Source: Chaetomium olivaceum (lineage: Eukaryota; Ascomycota; Sordariomycetes; Sordariales; Chaetomiaceae). Taken from it: a stretch of DNA of 64,000 nt. Location: NCBI GenBank assembly GCA_039881045.1, contig JAYWVB010000037.1:186001-250000 (forward strand). The letters run 5' to 3'. This document shows positions 32,913 to 44,179 of this stretch, piece after piece (position 1 is the first letter of the stretch; each line of letters opens with the position of its first letter). The notes below the pieces were generated by a model. That model did no database searches. It saw only the letters and a list, made by a program, of their open reading frames with translations, and had not been told where the DNA came from. Both the position numbers and the translations under genes were made by a program.

Positions 32913-35477
32913 ATGAACATCCAGCCCTCCCACATTGATGGCGTTGCGTTGAAGACCAACGAAGACAACGGCAATAACACTGCCGTCAAGATGATTGTTC
33001 TATTGCAAAAGCTCGTTGTCGAAGTCCAGACGCTCAATCAAAACGTCAGTCTTTTCAGCAGTTATAGATTGAGACAAGATTTCCAACAGCCAGGTCCTCA
33101 AACCATTCGCCAGGAACAACATCAGGATGCTCAAGGGAACCCACCAGACACCGAAGCCGGTCTCACCTCGCTCACCCATGCAATCCAATTAGGCCATCCT
33201 ACGCAAGAAGAGTTGGTCATGTTGGAATGCTTTCCGGCCCCAGAACTCTTTCCCTCGATGTTTAAAGAACTTGAGGCTGCACTCGGTCCTTGTGACTGCA
33301 AGATTGGGGGGCGAGCCAATCTCCATTTTCTCTATGGGCCAATATCCAAGCAAGACACCACTCAAGACCCACTGGTCGTTTCGTAACGCCGTCTTGGTAT
33401 TTTTTACAGACATGGTTCCGTCCGCGCCTTTCAGATTCACCCTCCATTCACCAGACGAGAAACAGACTCCGGATGTGACGGCGGCCTGTCTGAAGTTTAT
33501 TCGAACGCAGTGGCCATCGAGTATTGTACGAGCAACTTGGGGCATGTTCCCTGAATCCCTGGAGTCTGAAGACCCCTGCCCATTCTGGGGTGTCAAGGGT
33601 TGCAGTCTTCACAGCACGTTTATTCACCAGCTGTATGGCCATCCCACCAAGCAAGGATTTCAACTCCAGCAGGAATCTCGAATGTCATACCGTCTTGACG
33701 AAGGAGTGCAGTCGGTTCATTATCTCCGAAAGAAGCCCACCACTGGTGCCGATTATGCCAATGCCCGACCCCGACATCCCGGGGAGATGAGCATAGGACA
33801 GATCTGGTTAGTGAGACTTGAAACATGCAATCGAACCTTTGCTGACACACTTACTCTGGACGGTAGGTTGGTCACTCGGGGCAGGGAAGTTATGGATTTA
33901 AAGTCGGCTGCCTTCATTCTCTGCCTGCAAGTGCGACAGCAATTTCAGGCTGTCGGCGCCGACCGTCTGCTGTATTACAGGTTCCTGGTTTCATATCTCA
34001 GTTCCTGGCACCTTGCCCGCGAATGGTTGTTGAATCTTTGTGTCCTCTGGCCCACCGACGCACCTCGGGTGGCCATGATTCACTTCTCCATGCGCTGGCT
34101 GTGCCCAACAGAGCCATTACCCGGGTTTGTTGGCTTTTCACTCCAGAGAGAATGGGGCCTGTTACCGAAGCCTGGTAGCCGACCGTCAGTGTCGGTAAGA
34201 GAAGGAAGAATCTCCCTCCGTTTTGTGAGCTCCGTCAGCATCCCTCCCATTTTCAGCACAGTCATCCTCCAAGATTTCCCTGTGGACCGATCCAACCTGG
34301 GCCGAAAGTTGTTTGACTTCAAATCTCCTCGGATACACGTCACCGGTGAGAGCAGCATCAGCATCCTACAAATAGCCCTGGACGCCATCCTCGAGCATGC
34401 TTGGTACGGAGGCTGGACGTGTCTTCTAGATGAGATTGACGACTGTGTAAAAGTTCAGGTAGGTGGAGTCTAAACTCTTGCATTTTCCAGCGATTCCACC
34501 GAATTTATTAGCTCACGTGCACTTGCTAACCTCACTTTATTGCAGCCCACGGACGTTCTAAATCCGGAATCTGCCCAGAACCTCATGCTTGGTGATTCGC
34601 TTGCCCATTCAAAACTTTACTTCCAGCTCCTCCACCTCCTCCGGATCATACCGTTGTGGATACGCGAGACTAAGTACGACTTGGAAAGACTTCGCGACGA
34701 ATGGAACACTACTACTTCTCATCCCATCCCGGAATCAGACCACCAACCATTCCTACGGTCCACCGGGCTAGTGAGCCGGAACTGGGACCAGCTGATGTAT
34801 CATTTCCACGTGCTCGAAAGCGAACTTGGCAGACGTATCGAGGAAAAGACAGATGAGATCAGGGGTTTACGCGACGGGGTAAGGGCGAGATCTCCCCGCC
34901 CCCTTGCCTTAAACTGACGTCGTACTTCATAGCTTTTCAACGCAAGCAGTTTGCTGGAAGCACATAAGGCGACGTCGATGAACCGATCCATCATCATCTT
35001 CACGACAGTCACCATCTTCTACCTGCCCCTCGGCTTTGTCACAGTGAGCGCAACGAACCCGAGAAAGCTGGATGGATGGTAGCTAAACATTCGCTCCCGG
35101 CCGTATCCAGCATGGATCTCATGCATGACACTAACCTCGCCGGTCTCAAACGCCCTTACGGCATCACCATGGCTGTGGTATCAGTTTTCACCTACATGAT
35201 TGTCTTGGGCTGCATTTTGATCCTTAACCGTCGGAAGGCCGTTCCATACATTGCCGCCATCCTCCAATCTTTGGTTCCGGCGTGTCTGACCCAAGCGAAG
35301 AAAGAAAGCACCTCGGATAGGCCGGGTGAGATAACGGACTCAGATTGGGAGAAGCATCAGTCGGGGGCTTGGTCCGGGGTTTTGGCGGGACCAGGTCCAA
35401 AGCCACGGCGGCGGTGGAGATGGAAGGGGAAGGGTGATGTAGAGGCGAATATGCCCGAGCGAAACGCAGGTGTGTAG
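32913..35477 (+). CDS. CorA-like C-terminal domain membrane protein (structure partly unresolved)
   Basis: The proposed start is MNIQPSHIDGVALKTNED. Secure exons include about 33410-34458 (continuing DMVPSAPFRFTLHSPDE), 34546-34878 (PTDVLNPESAQNLML) and 34933-35043 (LFNASSLLEAHKATSMNRS). The final part is about 35111-35477. The last two carry a CorA-like ending: a coiled helix (FHVLESELGRRIEEKTDEI), then two membrane helices (IIIFTTVTIFYLPLGFV and ITMAVVSVFTYMIVLGCIL). Many fungal proteins of unknown function have this Mg2+-transporter-like end. Two joins are not settled. The frame changes between about 33290 and 33410, either by an intron from GTGACT near 33290 to TTTTACAG at 33410 or by a frameshift. 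The last intron, starting GTGAGC at 35044, has no acceptor that gives the expected frame exactly. It may be frameshifted. Confidence 0.5.
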
Positions 35478-35703
35478 AGGCGGTTTGTATGCGCGACCCG
35501 GGGAGTTCTAATGTCACGAGAAGTCGAGTGAGGTAGTTTGCAATGGTAGAAAATGGAATCAGGGAGTCATATGCTGAAGGAGATAGTAACTCGGCAAGCA
35601 AGAAAGGAGGTGGTTGCATCATTACCATTTTGGCGCCAGGGGTGATTGGCGTGGGCGTGGTTTATAGGGCGGAAACCAGCGTTAGTACAACATGAATCAT
35701 AAA
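35478..35703. other. Gap between CorA-like gene and tRNA
   Basis: About 225 bases with no feature seen. Confidence 0.3.
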
Positions 35704-35798
35704 GCCCGGTTAGCTCAGCTGGTTAGAGCGTCGTACTAATATAGTTTCTGCTATATCAAGTGATGCGAAGGTCAACAGTTCAATCCTGTTACTGGGCA
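35704..35798 (+). tRNA. tRNA-Ile (AAT anticodon) with a 21-base intron
   Basis: A full cloverleaf can be drawn. The acceptor stem GCCCGGT (35704-35710) pairs with ACTGGGC (35791-35797). The D arm is GCTC..GAGC, the anticodon stem TCGTA (35731-35735) pairs with TGCGA (35764-35768), and the T arm AACAG TTCAATC CTGTT lies at 35774-35790. The loop reads CTAATA, placing anticodon AAT at 35738-35740. An intron of about 21 bases (35742-35762) sits one base 3' of the anticodon, the canonical place. A T-rich Pol III stop follows at about 35799-35804. The CCA end is not encoded, as expected for eukaryotes. Confidence 0.85.
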
Positions 35799-36524
35799 TT
35801 TCCTTTTGCATTTCTTCCCTTTCTTTTACCTCCCGTGTTTCTTTTAGAAAATAAAAGGGGGAGGAAGGGGGATTTGAAACCCGTTACTTTTTTTTACCCC
35901 TTTCGGTATCCAAAAAGTAGCGGCATGTTCCGACATAACAGCAGCAACGGTGGTGTTGAGCAACGGAATGGAACTGCAGTTTTAGGGTGTCCACATGGCG
36001 CAGCAAAAACGGAGAACTCCGTAAATTCCCAAGGTAGTCTTCATACGAGAGAGCTCGTCATTTGACTAACAGGGTTACCCCTTGCGGTGCCTTTAGGTCG
36101 GGATAAGGTGTCGTTCGGTTGTGGAGCGCAAAATGGGGACCAAATTAGGGATCTCCATCTTCTCAACCTCGGTGAAGCAAAGTGGAAGTGAGAGACAAAA
36201 CGTTGACAGCGTGGCATATTTCCGACGACACGGAGGGCAAGTAAGTTCATGGCGGGACGAAACGAGCGATGTTGAAAATACCTAGGTAGGAAGGGAGGTG
36301 GTGTCGGCCTTGGCCCCCACTACGACTACCGCGGACTTAGATCAACATCCAAGATATATATATCCCGGCTCTCCGCCACAACCTTGTCTCCCAAATTCCA
36401 GATTTAGATAGACCCCCCCTGCCGAATACCTGCTCGGCTTGGTCATCAGGACTGTCAAGTAACCAGCTTGACAGACCCTGCCTGCCAGATCCCCTCCCGA
36501 TGCCAGTTTCCATCTTTAACGCCC
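35799..36524. other. Intergenic, T-rich after the tRNA
   Basis: Pyrimidine-rich DNA follows the tRNA (several TTTT and TTTTTT runs). CCTAGGTAGG lies near 36282 and TATATATA near 36354. No gene is recognised. Confidence 0.4.
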
Positions 36525-36710
36525 CTACTTTTTCTTAGTGCGAGCCCGTGCCTCCTTGTCGTAGATGCACGCCGGGCAGTCGCTGTGTTCAGTGAAGGTG
36601 CCGCCCTCGAAGTTTCGACGGTTACACGTAGGATAGGCCTCGCAGGCGCGGGAGAGCTTATCGGGCGCGGGGTGGCCGCAGCGGTAGTTATAGTGACGCC
36701 ACCGGCACAT
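36525..36710 (-). CDS. Small cysteine-rich protein, hypothetical
   Basis: An open frame of 61 residues from ATG at 36710. It starts MCRWRHYNYRCGH and has seven cysteines, in the order C..C-GH..C..C..C-PAC, and a lysine-rich end (ARTKKK). Small intracellular fungal proteins starting with M-C-x-x-x-x-x-x-x-x-C-G-H and carrying metal-ligand-like Cys/His pairs are common and uncharacterised, and this fits that pattern. An in-frame ATG at 36782 would add 24 residues of low-information sequence. Zinc binding is a guess. Confidence 0.5.
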   Translation of the reverse strand: MCRWRHYNYRCGHPAPDKLSRACEAYPTCNRRNFEGGTFTEHSDCPACIYDKEARARTKKK

Positions 36711-39193
36711 GATGGTGTATGTGGATAGAGTGGAGTTCGGGTGTTTGCTACGAGGGGTTGGGTTGTTAGTGAGGGTCGTCAATTAAGAAGGGGCTGGACT
36801 AGAACGCTTCGGTCTTTGTGTCATTGGGGCCAGGCATGTACTTGTAGTGGTTTGATACCTTAGATAGTTTACCTAGTTTGTAGAGTGGCTGTCTGTAATA
36901 ACCCGATGTTGCAATAGAAGCTCGAGGTAATTGAGTTGTTGTTATGATGATATTCTTTTTGCTAGCTCTGGACGAGAAAAGCACTGGGCTTTATACTTAT
37001 GCTCATTCGCACTATACCGCATGATCCGTCTTCACGTCTGCCTCGCTGTCCCTCAAGGGGTCATGGTCACGGCCCTTGTAAACAACCGGGCCAACGGACC
37101 ACTACCCATTCCAGAAGGGAAGCTGCTGCGTTTGTGCATCATGTGAATCTGACGTAGATACGACCGTGGCCTTGGCCATGTATTGTGTGATGCGCGCCGC
37201 GACTCGGGTTGCGTTGAAACGAAGTAGCCTAGCAGCCTATCCCGGCTTGATTATAGACCCCGCCCCCCGAGGGGGCGGCGAGGGGCTGGGCTCCGGCTGC
37301 CATCTTTTGCATGAGTTGGTTGCTGTGCAAACGGTCTATTTGGAGAAATTTAGAGTCCGTTGGAATGCCTTCTATCATTTCAAAATGCCGTTCCCCTTCT
37401 TACGGTTACTTGGCGGTATTTACGCCGCAAACAGCTCCGCCGTATTCAATCTCTTTGTGAACGATGCCGGTTTCTATTTCTCAAATCACACAAGACAAGT
37501 TTGAAACCTTCCTCCAGCTAAAGCCAGCGGCCAGCTAGTTGGTACCATTAGACCGTAACTGGCAAACCTGGGAATCTAGCAGCCTTGGGTGAGCCGTCTC
37601 CATGAAACTTCGGAGGCCATTTCACCCATTTGTAGCCTTTTAGGTAGCCAACAGGATCCCAGTCCCCTGGTCCGGTTGTGCGGTTTCAATCTGAAGCTGC
37701 CATGTCATAGTTTGAACTTCGTAGGCTGAGAAATGGCAGCCTGGGCGTGGAAAGCGAAACTTGGCCAATATTCCGTCCAATAATACGCCGAGGTCAACCG
37801 CCCCGGCGGATATGCTGGCGCTGGAATTGACGGACAGAAAGCGTGAACTATCAAGAGAACATGCCAAGGCGATACTCCAAGAAACCCTGAGTCTATTGTT
37901 CGATCAGATAGGATCTCGGTCACAGAGTGTATACCTAACCTGAAGCCAACCGATACTTGGACCGAAATAATAATCTACCGTAGGTACCTTGGCAGCCCCC
38001 GTGCCCCAAACGTCCGAACCGAGAACCCAGGCGGCAACCTGGAAAAAAGAGAAAATCACAGAACCGAAGGGAATAAAGTTCCCAATGGTGTCAGACTGTT
38101 TTTATATAGCCCATGCCGTACTTCAAACCTCCCTCCGTTTTACATGTTGGTTTCGTTGTCCTTCCTTGTTGGTTTTCCTTTTTCCTGCTTCTTTTGTTTT
38201 GTTTTCTTATCTTATTTTTCTCCGCTTTAGTTTTTGTTTCTTTTCTTTTTTGAAGTCCTTAACAATTCAGTTTCTAGGAAGTCATATAACCCCTGAAGCT
38301 GTCTGGTTTTTTTTTTTTTTTTTTTTTTTTTGAGAAAGATTTGAATGCAACTTTCGGTGCCATTGGCTCTGCATCGCGAAAATGACGTTGTCCCCTCCCG
38401 CCTGTGGGGGTCGATCCCCAGCTGCATACCGGGGAAGCGGAGGGCGGAGTTGCGAAGGCGGGGATGGACGTTGAGGTCCCGTGGTCCTGTGGTACGCAAG
38501 GATCAGTGGCCATGGAAAAGGACCGATCACTCTCACCGCACCCCACAACTTTCGGTGGCATTTCTCCATTTCCCTGGTATCACCGGGGACCACCAGGGAA
38601 TAATCTTTCAGAGTTTTCACGGTGAGAAGAGTCGGCAGACAATGAATTCCACTCTCCCACACCTCCGCAATCCCCGTCTTGTCTTAAGCCCCACGCATCA
38701 CTGGCTTTTTCCCCTCGGGGCCCCTTCTTTTCGTTCAAAATGGGACGGGAGGCCATGAGGCCGCGCTGCCGGGTTGCCGGGGTCGCCCCGCGGGATGATC
38801 CTTTACCCTTTCGAGCAGGAATGACAGGGGACGAAAGGCGGGTTTGGACTCGGCGGGAAGAAACAAGCGTTTGGCCCGAGGAAGCCGGTTCTCTCGGCCC
38901 TACCCTGCAGCGGCATTCTTCCAACGCGACGAAGCTTGACATGCCTGACCATCCTCAAAAGACGCGGACAGCGTGACAGATCACATCAAAATCACTGGGT
39001 CCACCATAGCGGAGTCTCCCTGAGCAAGCAACGTTAAACTACCTTGCACCCACCAATACCACCTTGATGACATCCCCACGGTCAAACTTGACCTGCAGGG
39101 TCAGTTCTTAGTATATTAGGCCTCTCCCGCTGCTTTTCGCCCTGATTCCTCGTGTTCCCAAGCCAACCTTCGTCCCACATCACCACCGCTGTC
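36711..39193. other. Long intergenic region with a 25-base T tract
   Basis: About 2.5 kb with no recognised protein gene. It includes a pyrimidine-rich zone at 38130-38340 ending in 25 consecutive T (38307-38331), and GC-richer DNA at 38340-38940 whose open frames show no protein family features. The T tract is described separately. Confidence 0.45.
38307..38331. repeat. 25-base homopolymer T tract
   Basis: An uninterrupted run of 25 T. Read on the minus strand it is a poly(A) tail following ATTCAAATCTTTCTC, and a possible Pol III B-box-like sequence (GGATCGACCCC, minus strand of 38407-38417) lies about 75 bases before it. It could be the tail of a short retroposed sequence or just simple-sequence DNA in a pyrimidine-rich spacer. 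Confidence 0.5.
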
Positions 39194-40921
39194 ATGGATT
39201 CGGCCGAGAAGACGGAGGCTCAGCAGAACGAGGTGACGGGCGCGGTCCCAACCACCATGGATCCTCAACGTCGCGTTCAGGTCGAGAAGAGCATGAAGCG
39301 CAAGTTGGACGCTCGTTGCAGTTTGTTTATATTGTTGTACATCTTGAACTATCTGGATCGCAACAATATCGCGGCCGCCCGTCTCAAAGGTCTGCAGGAG
39401 GACTTGAACCTCTCGTACAACGAATACGCCACCTGCCTCAGCATTCTCTATGTCGGCTACATTCTCATGCAGGTTCCTTCCAACATGATGATCAACCTCG
39501 TTTCACGACCCTCGCTCTACATCGGGTGCTCGATGATGTTGTGGGGATTGGTTTCGACCCTCTCGGGCATTGTGACCAACTTTGGCGGCATGGTTGCTAT
39601 CCGGTTCTTCCTTGGCTTCGTCGAGGCCGCCTTTCTTCCTGGCGCCTTGCTTATTCTGTCGAAGTGGTACACCCGCCGCGAGTTGACCACGAGAAACGCA
39701 TTGTTGTTCTGCGGTAACCTCATCTCGAATGCATTCTCCGCCCTGGTCGGAGCTGGTGTGCTGTCCAACATGCAAGGGATCTTGGGCCACGCCGCCTGGC
39801 GATGGCTGTTCTACAGTAAGCCGCCGGAATGGGTGTCGTTGACATGAATTCGCTGAGCTAACCATGGTTTTGTATAGTCGAGGGTGCTGCTACCATGTTC
39901 GTTGCCATTCTTGCCGTCTTCATTCTCCCCGACCTGCCGCACAACACGCGCGGATTCACCGAGGAGGAGCGGTACGTCGCGCAGCTGCGCATGACCGAAG
40001 ACGTTGGCGTGGCCGACAGTGACGAGCCTGACCAGGGCGTCTTTACCGGTCTGATCATGGCTCTCAAGGACGCTAAGGTGTACCTGATGATGTTTACACT
40101 CACTGCCTACGTTGTCGGTCTGTCCTTCAACGCTTTCTTCGTAAGTGGTTCCTTGCCCTTTTATCTTGCCACCAGATGGACTTACCGATGTGTTTCTTTG
40201 CCCAACTACAGCCCACGCTTACCGGCACTCTGGGCTTCGACTACGTCCCCACGCTTCTCATGAGCGCACCACCTTGGGCGTTCGCCTGCTTGGTCTCGTT
40301 GGTTAACGCGTGGCACTCGGACCGCACCCAGGACAAGGTTTGTTTACCCACTTGTTTTCCACCTCACACGCAACAACGTGACGCAAAGTTAACATGTTCC
40401 CACAGTTCTGGCACATTGTCGGCCCCATCTGCCTCGGACTGGTCGGGTTCATCATTAGCATGGCCACATCCAACGTCGCAGCCCGTTACGTAGCCCTGTT
40501 CCTCCAAGCCAGCAGCTACGCCGGGTGAGTCATCTCTGCACTGATACCCCCACGGCTGCACCCTAACTAACCTCCTTCTCACAGCTTCATCGTCTTCTAC
40601 TCTTGGATTTCTTCCTCCTTCCCCCGCCCGCCCGCCAAACGCGCCGTGGCTATTGCCATGATCAACGCCTTCAGCCAGCTGGGCAACGTGGCCGGGTCCT
40701 ACGTCTGGGACCTGAAGGACAACGGCTTCCGCAACAGCTATGGCATCGTCACGGCCATGTTTGGAGTCACCATCTTGGGTTGCTTCCTGTTCAAGCTGGT
40801 GCTGGTGCGCATGAACAAGCAGCTGGAGGAGCAGGAGCGGCCCGAGGGTGTCCCGCAGGCGGCCGCGGACGGCGAGAGGGATCCGGAGAAGATGAACAAG
40901 GGGTTCAGGTACTTAGTGTAG
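39194..40921 (+). CDS. MFS transporter, Dal5/anion:cation symporter type (second copy)
   Basis: Five exons, 39194-39815, 39878-40140, 40212-40337, 40406-40524 and 40585-40921, give 488 residues. The family signature is clear: LDRNNIAAARLKGLQEDLNL after helix 1, ILYVGYILMQVPSNM in helix 2, IRFFLGFVEAAFLPGALLIL with SKWYTRRE, and ERYVAQLRM in the central loop. The C-terminal half includes NVAGSYVWDLKDN and a charged tail. Members carry carboxylates, vitamins or similar anions. All four introns use GT..CAG or TAG and keep frame. It is not close to the first MFS protein of this window in sequence, so it is not a recent local duplicate. The upstream in-frame ATG at 39152 is less likely because the sequence from 39194 starts with the usual acidic cytosolic end. 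Confidence 0.88.
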
Positions 40922-41389
40922 TCATTGATAGCGCTGCTGGTGCGGAATTCAGGGGTGAAGAAATGGCTGCTGCGCCTGATGAACAAAACACTGCCCCAAC
41001 TATGTTGTCTTGACGTGATGTTGTCTGCGTGAGATGAAAGGTCAGGATTGTAATAAAGGGTATTGATATGGATAGTCACGTTGGATTTCTTTTCCGTTGC
41101 CTTCCGTCGACTCGGCTGGGTTTATATGGAAAAGGGGATCTAGGATGTTGATCTAAACAAAAGTTGCAATCATTGACGTCACCCTCCTAAAACCAAGGAC
41201 ACCCACCAACCACCAGCCCGTTCCCTCCTCCCAGGTCTCATCAACCGACAACCTTAAAACTCGAGGTCCAACCCAGGCATGCCTTTCCCTCGCATACCCC
41301 ACCTCACAGCATCCCTCCTAACCACCACTACCCTCCGACACATCCACCAACCCCTGCCTATCATCACACGAAAGCAACCACCCTCCACC
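40922..41389. other. Intergenic and leader of the GFA gene
   Basis: About 470 bases. The last 110 are open in frame with the GFA protein but Thr/Pro-rich, and are taken as leader (or as an organellar presequence if translated from 41279). Confidence 0.4.
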
Positions 41390-41948
41390 ATGACCATCCA
41401 TCTCCAAGGCCGCTGCGTCTGCAACAAGCTCCAGTACTCCCTCGACCTACCGTCCCCGGACGCGGCGCGCACCACCCTCTGCCACTGCCACAGCTGCCGG
41501 CGCGCCTTTGGCGCCAACTACGGCCTAACTGCAAAAGTGCCACTAGAGGCGTTTAAGTACGAAGCTGGGAGTGAGAGTCCTAAAAGGTATAGGCAGGAGA
41601 ATGGGGTGACGAGGGAGTTTTGTGGACAGTGTGGCGCTTTTGTGTGCGAGTATGGCGTATGTTCTTAACTCCTTTCGCGTCGTCTTGTGGCACCAGGACT
41701 TAGCTGAGTGGTACTAATGAGGATTGTAGGAAGAGGCAGCAGATAAGTTCCGGTATGTTGTGTGGGGGTCGCTTGATGAGCCCGAAAAGGTGCCGCCTAA
41801 GGGCGAGTTCTTTTGCAAGAACCGGACAGAGTGGATGCCCGAGCTTCCAGGTATGGCCCAGTTACCTAGGCATGGGGGGAGTTGTGGCAGACCGAGTCTC
41901 TAATCCGGTGTGGCAGGTGTGTTCCACAAGAAGGAAATAAAGGAGTGA
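41390..41948 (+). CDS. GFA/CENP-V-domain protein
   Basis: Exons 41390-41656, 41730-41850 and 41917-41948 give 139 residues from the preferred start MTIHLQGRCVCNKLQYS (176 residues if started at 41279). Zinc ligands of the glutathione-dependent formaldehyde-activating (GFA)/CENP-V fold are all present: CVC near the start, CHCHSCRRAFGA, and CGQCGAFVC. Only the bacterial Gfa enzyme has been tied to S-hydroxymethylglutathione formation. Fungal members have no settled function. The third exon codes only for VFHKKEIKE and the stop. Confidence 0.85.
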
Positions 41949-43141
41949 ACAATAGCGACGGTTCGTGCGGTTTGTTGGTTGGGACGGAGACAGGTCTGGT
42001 GAGAAGGTTGGGGGGGGGTTATGTTGGGGGTTACTTGGCAAGGGGTGCGTGTATGAAGCAATGCCTTATTTTTCAAGTGCAATTCCAGGGGAGACAAACG
42101 GACAAAGAAACTGGCGGCTGTGACATGCCCGACTGGCTGGCTTTTGTCGTGGTGGGTGATATAGCCAAAGTTAGTCGCAACGAGGACAAAGAAGCCCCTG
42201 TTACAAGGAGTCGGGGGCCGACCAGTAGTATCCAACACGGCGACCCCGAAGGCCAACGAAGCCCCAGCTCAAACAACCTCCCTGCAGAGTGCCGTAATCC
42301 CGAGTCTTCCATAAGATTCCTCATCGCCCAGTGCTTCTAGACAAGTTGCCGGTACACACAACACTCATTTGCACAGCACTTCTTCTTCAACTCCCCAAGA
42401 TTTGCTAATACACCATAGCGCTACAAGATGGAGAACAACTCAAGCCTTCTTGCCCCTCACCACCGCCGTCAAGCTATCCATGGCAGACATGTCAGACTGG
42501 ATAATGGGTTGAGGGCCCTCTTTCTATTTAACCCTCCCATCCCAACATCCCATCACCATCAGGCCGATCAGGAAGAACGGGCCAACAAGCCGGATTTTTC
42601 GGGTTTCTCCTGGAACCCTCGTCAAAACCCAGGGTACCCGTATCATCCCCCACCCATCTCACCACGGGCGGCCAGTAGCGCCACGGCAGAATTATAAGGA
42701 GGAGAGCATACACGTAGGCGAACTTGACCCCTATGACCATGGGCTTGCGATTCCCAGGCCCCACAGCCCTAAAGGTTAACCGGCTTGTTCTCTAGCACAG
42801 AAAAGGGTTGTCGGTACCATGGCTTTGTGCTGGGACCGAGTGTACTCGTACAATGTATAACAGCTCCGTTGTGGGACGCACAAAAGTGGACTGGCGGGAG
42901 CAATATAATAGCAATCAACTTCCAATCAAGATGGGTTGGTGTGAATGGGCGTAGCCGTATGTATTTAATCAACTGTTCCAAACGAAACCTCTCCTTCGCT
43001 GTTAGAAACTGTAAATCCCGGGTCTGCATTGTTTGTAAGATTACAGAAGTCTGCAACCAGTCTCGGCCTTCGATTTCCCACTCTTACATTACGCTACACT
43101 ATCTCTTTACTCGAAAATATCACACATAAAAACGAGCAACC
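41949..43141. other. Intergenic, no gene seen
   Basis: 1.2 kb between two plus-strand genes. The open frames at 41882-42340 and 42428-42697 have no family-like motifs and overlap the 3' end of the GFA gene or simple-sequence stretches. Confidence 0.45.
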
Positions 43142-44179
43142 ATGTCAAATTTCGCGCTGAAGAACCATCCCCCGCCGTGGTTCGATAACCTCCGGCAACT
43201 CAGGAAAATTTACGAGTGCGGCGACCGCGTCGTCTGGATCATGGAAGATGTCTACATCCTCAAGCGGACGCGGTACACGATCAACTCCGAGGCGTCGACG
43301 CACAATTTCATCAACACCAGGACGTCCGTCCCAGCCCCGCGCGTCTTCGGCGAGTGGCTCTCCCCAGACCGACGCAAGCACTTCCTTCTTGAAGCGCGAG
43401 CACCCGGTGTAACACTAGGTGAGGCCTGGCCGCAGTTGACAAAGGCGCAGAAGATCCAACTGGCGCAGCAGGTTGCTGGCTACATGTCGACGCTGTCGCG
43501 CACCTTCCGCCGCTGCCGGATGGAGACCGTGTCGGGCCAGAGGCTGCCCGTCAACGGCTTCGTGCCTACAGCCGGGAGCAAGCCGCGCGGGTTCCTGCAC
43601 GGCCGCTGGGGCGAGGACAGAGAGATCTTCGACAATGAGTTCCGCCCAGCTTTAGTCAAGAAGGGCCTTCCCGAGACTATCATCAACTCGGTGCGCGCCA
43701 CCATGCCCCCCTGCCGCGGTCAGCTGGCCCTGACGCACTGTGATCTGTACATAGGCAATATCATGGTCGACCCAGAGCGCGCCAACGTCACAGCCATTAT
43801 TGATTGGGAGAGCGCCGGGTACTGGCCCGAGTGGTTCCAGTACGCGCGCATCACCCACGGCTGCAACCCGGACGACACCGAGTGGAAGTTTGTGCTGAGC
43901 CGCGTGTCCCGCCGCATGATCAACCACGCCGACCACGGCCGGGTGTGGTTGGACATGGTTCAGTTGTTAGTGTGTTGCCCGGAAAGTCTCCAAGCCCGCG
44001 GCTGGCTCAAGTTGTTGGTCAAGTATCTGAAGGGAGAGGTGACCCCGGGGGAAATGCGGGAGTACAGGAAGTTGGATAGCGACGACGACAAGGGGTATCT
44101 GGTCAAGGAGAAGGCACGGTTGAACACTCGGGGCTTTAAAGGGAACCGAGGCTACTACAGCACTAGTTTACGTTCTTAG
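43142..44179 (+). CDS. APH-family phosphotransferase (kinase-like)
   Basis: A single exon of 345 residues. This is the fungal aminoglycoside-phosphotransferase/choline-kinase-like fold. A P-loop-like start (DRVVWIMEDVYILKR) includes the ATP-binding Lys near 41. The catalytic loop is THCDLYIGNIMVD with Asp201 and Asn206, and the metal site is IIDWESAGYWPEW with Asp221. The family is large in moulds and phosphorylates unknown small molecules; antibiotic resistance should not be assumed. The start ATG follows a typical AACC context. Confidence 0.88.
   Translation: MSNFALKNHPPPWFDNLRQLRKIYECGDRVVWIMEDVYILKRTRYTINSEASTHNFINTRTSVPAPRVFGEWLSPDRRKHFLLEARAPGVTLGEAWPQLTKAQKIQLAQQVAGYMSTLSRTFRRCRMETVSGQRLPVNGFVPTAGSKPRGFLHGRWGEDREIFDNEFRPALVKKGLPETIINSVRATMPPCRGQLALTHCDLYIGNIMVDPERANVTAIIDWESAGYWPEWFQYARITHGCNPDDTEWKFVLSRVSRRMINHADHGRVWLDMVQLLVCCPESLQARGWLKLLVKYLKGEVTPGEMREYRKLDSDDDKGYLVKEKARLNTRGFKGNRGYYSTSLRS

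Noticed and set aside
37166..37504. 112-residue open frame in a long spacer
   Set aside because: No splice pattern, no family motif and mixed composition; likely chance.
43142..44179. Calling the APH protein an antibiotic resistance gene
   Set aside because: Only the kinase fold and catalytic motifs are seen. Fungal members of this family are numerous and have no such known role.
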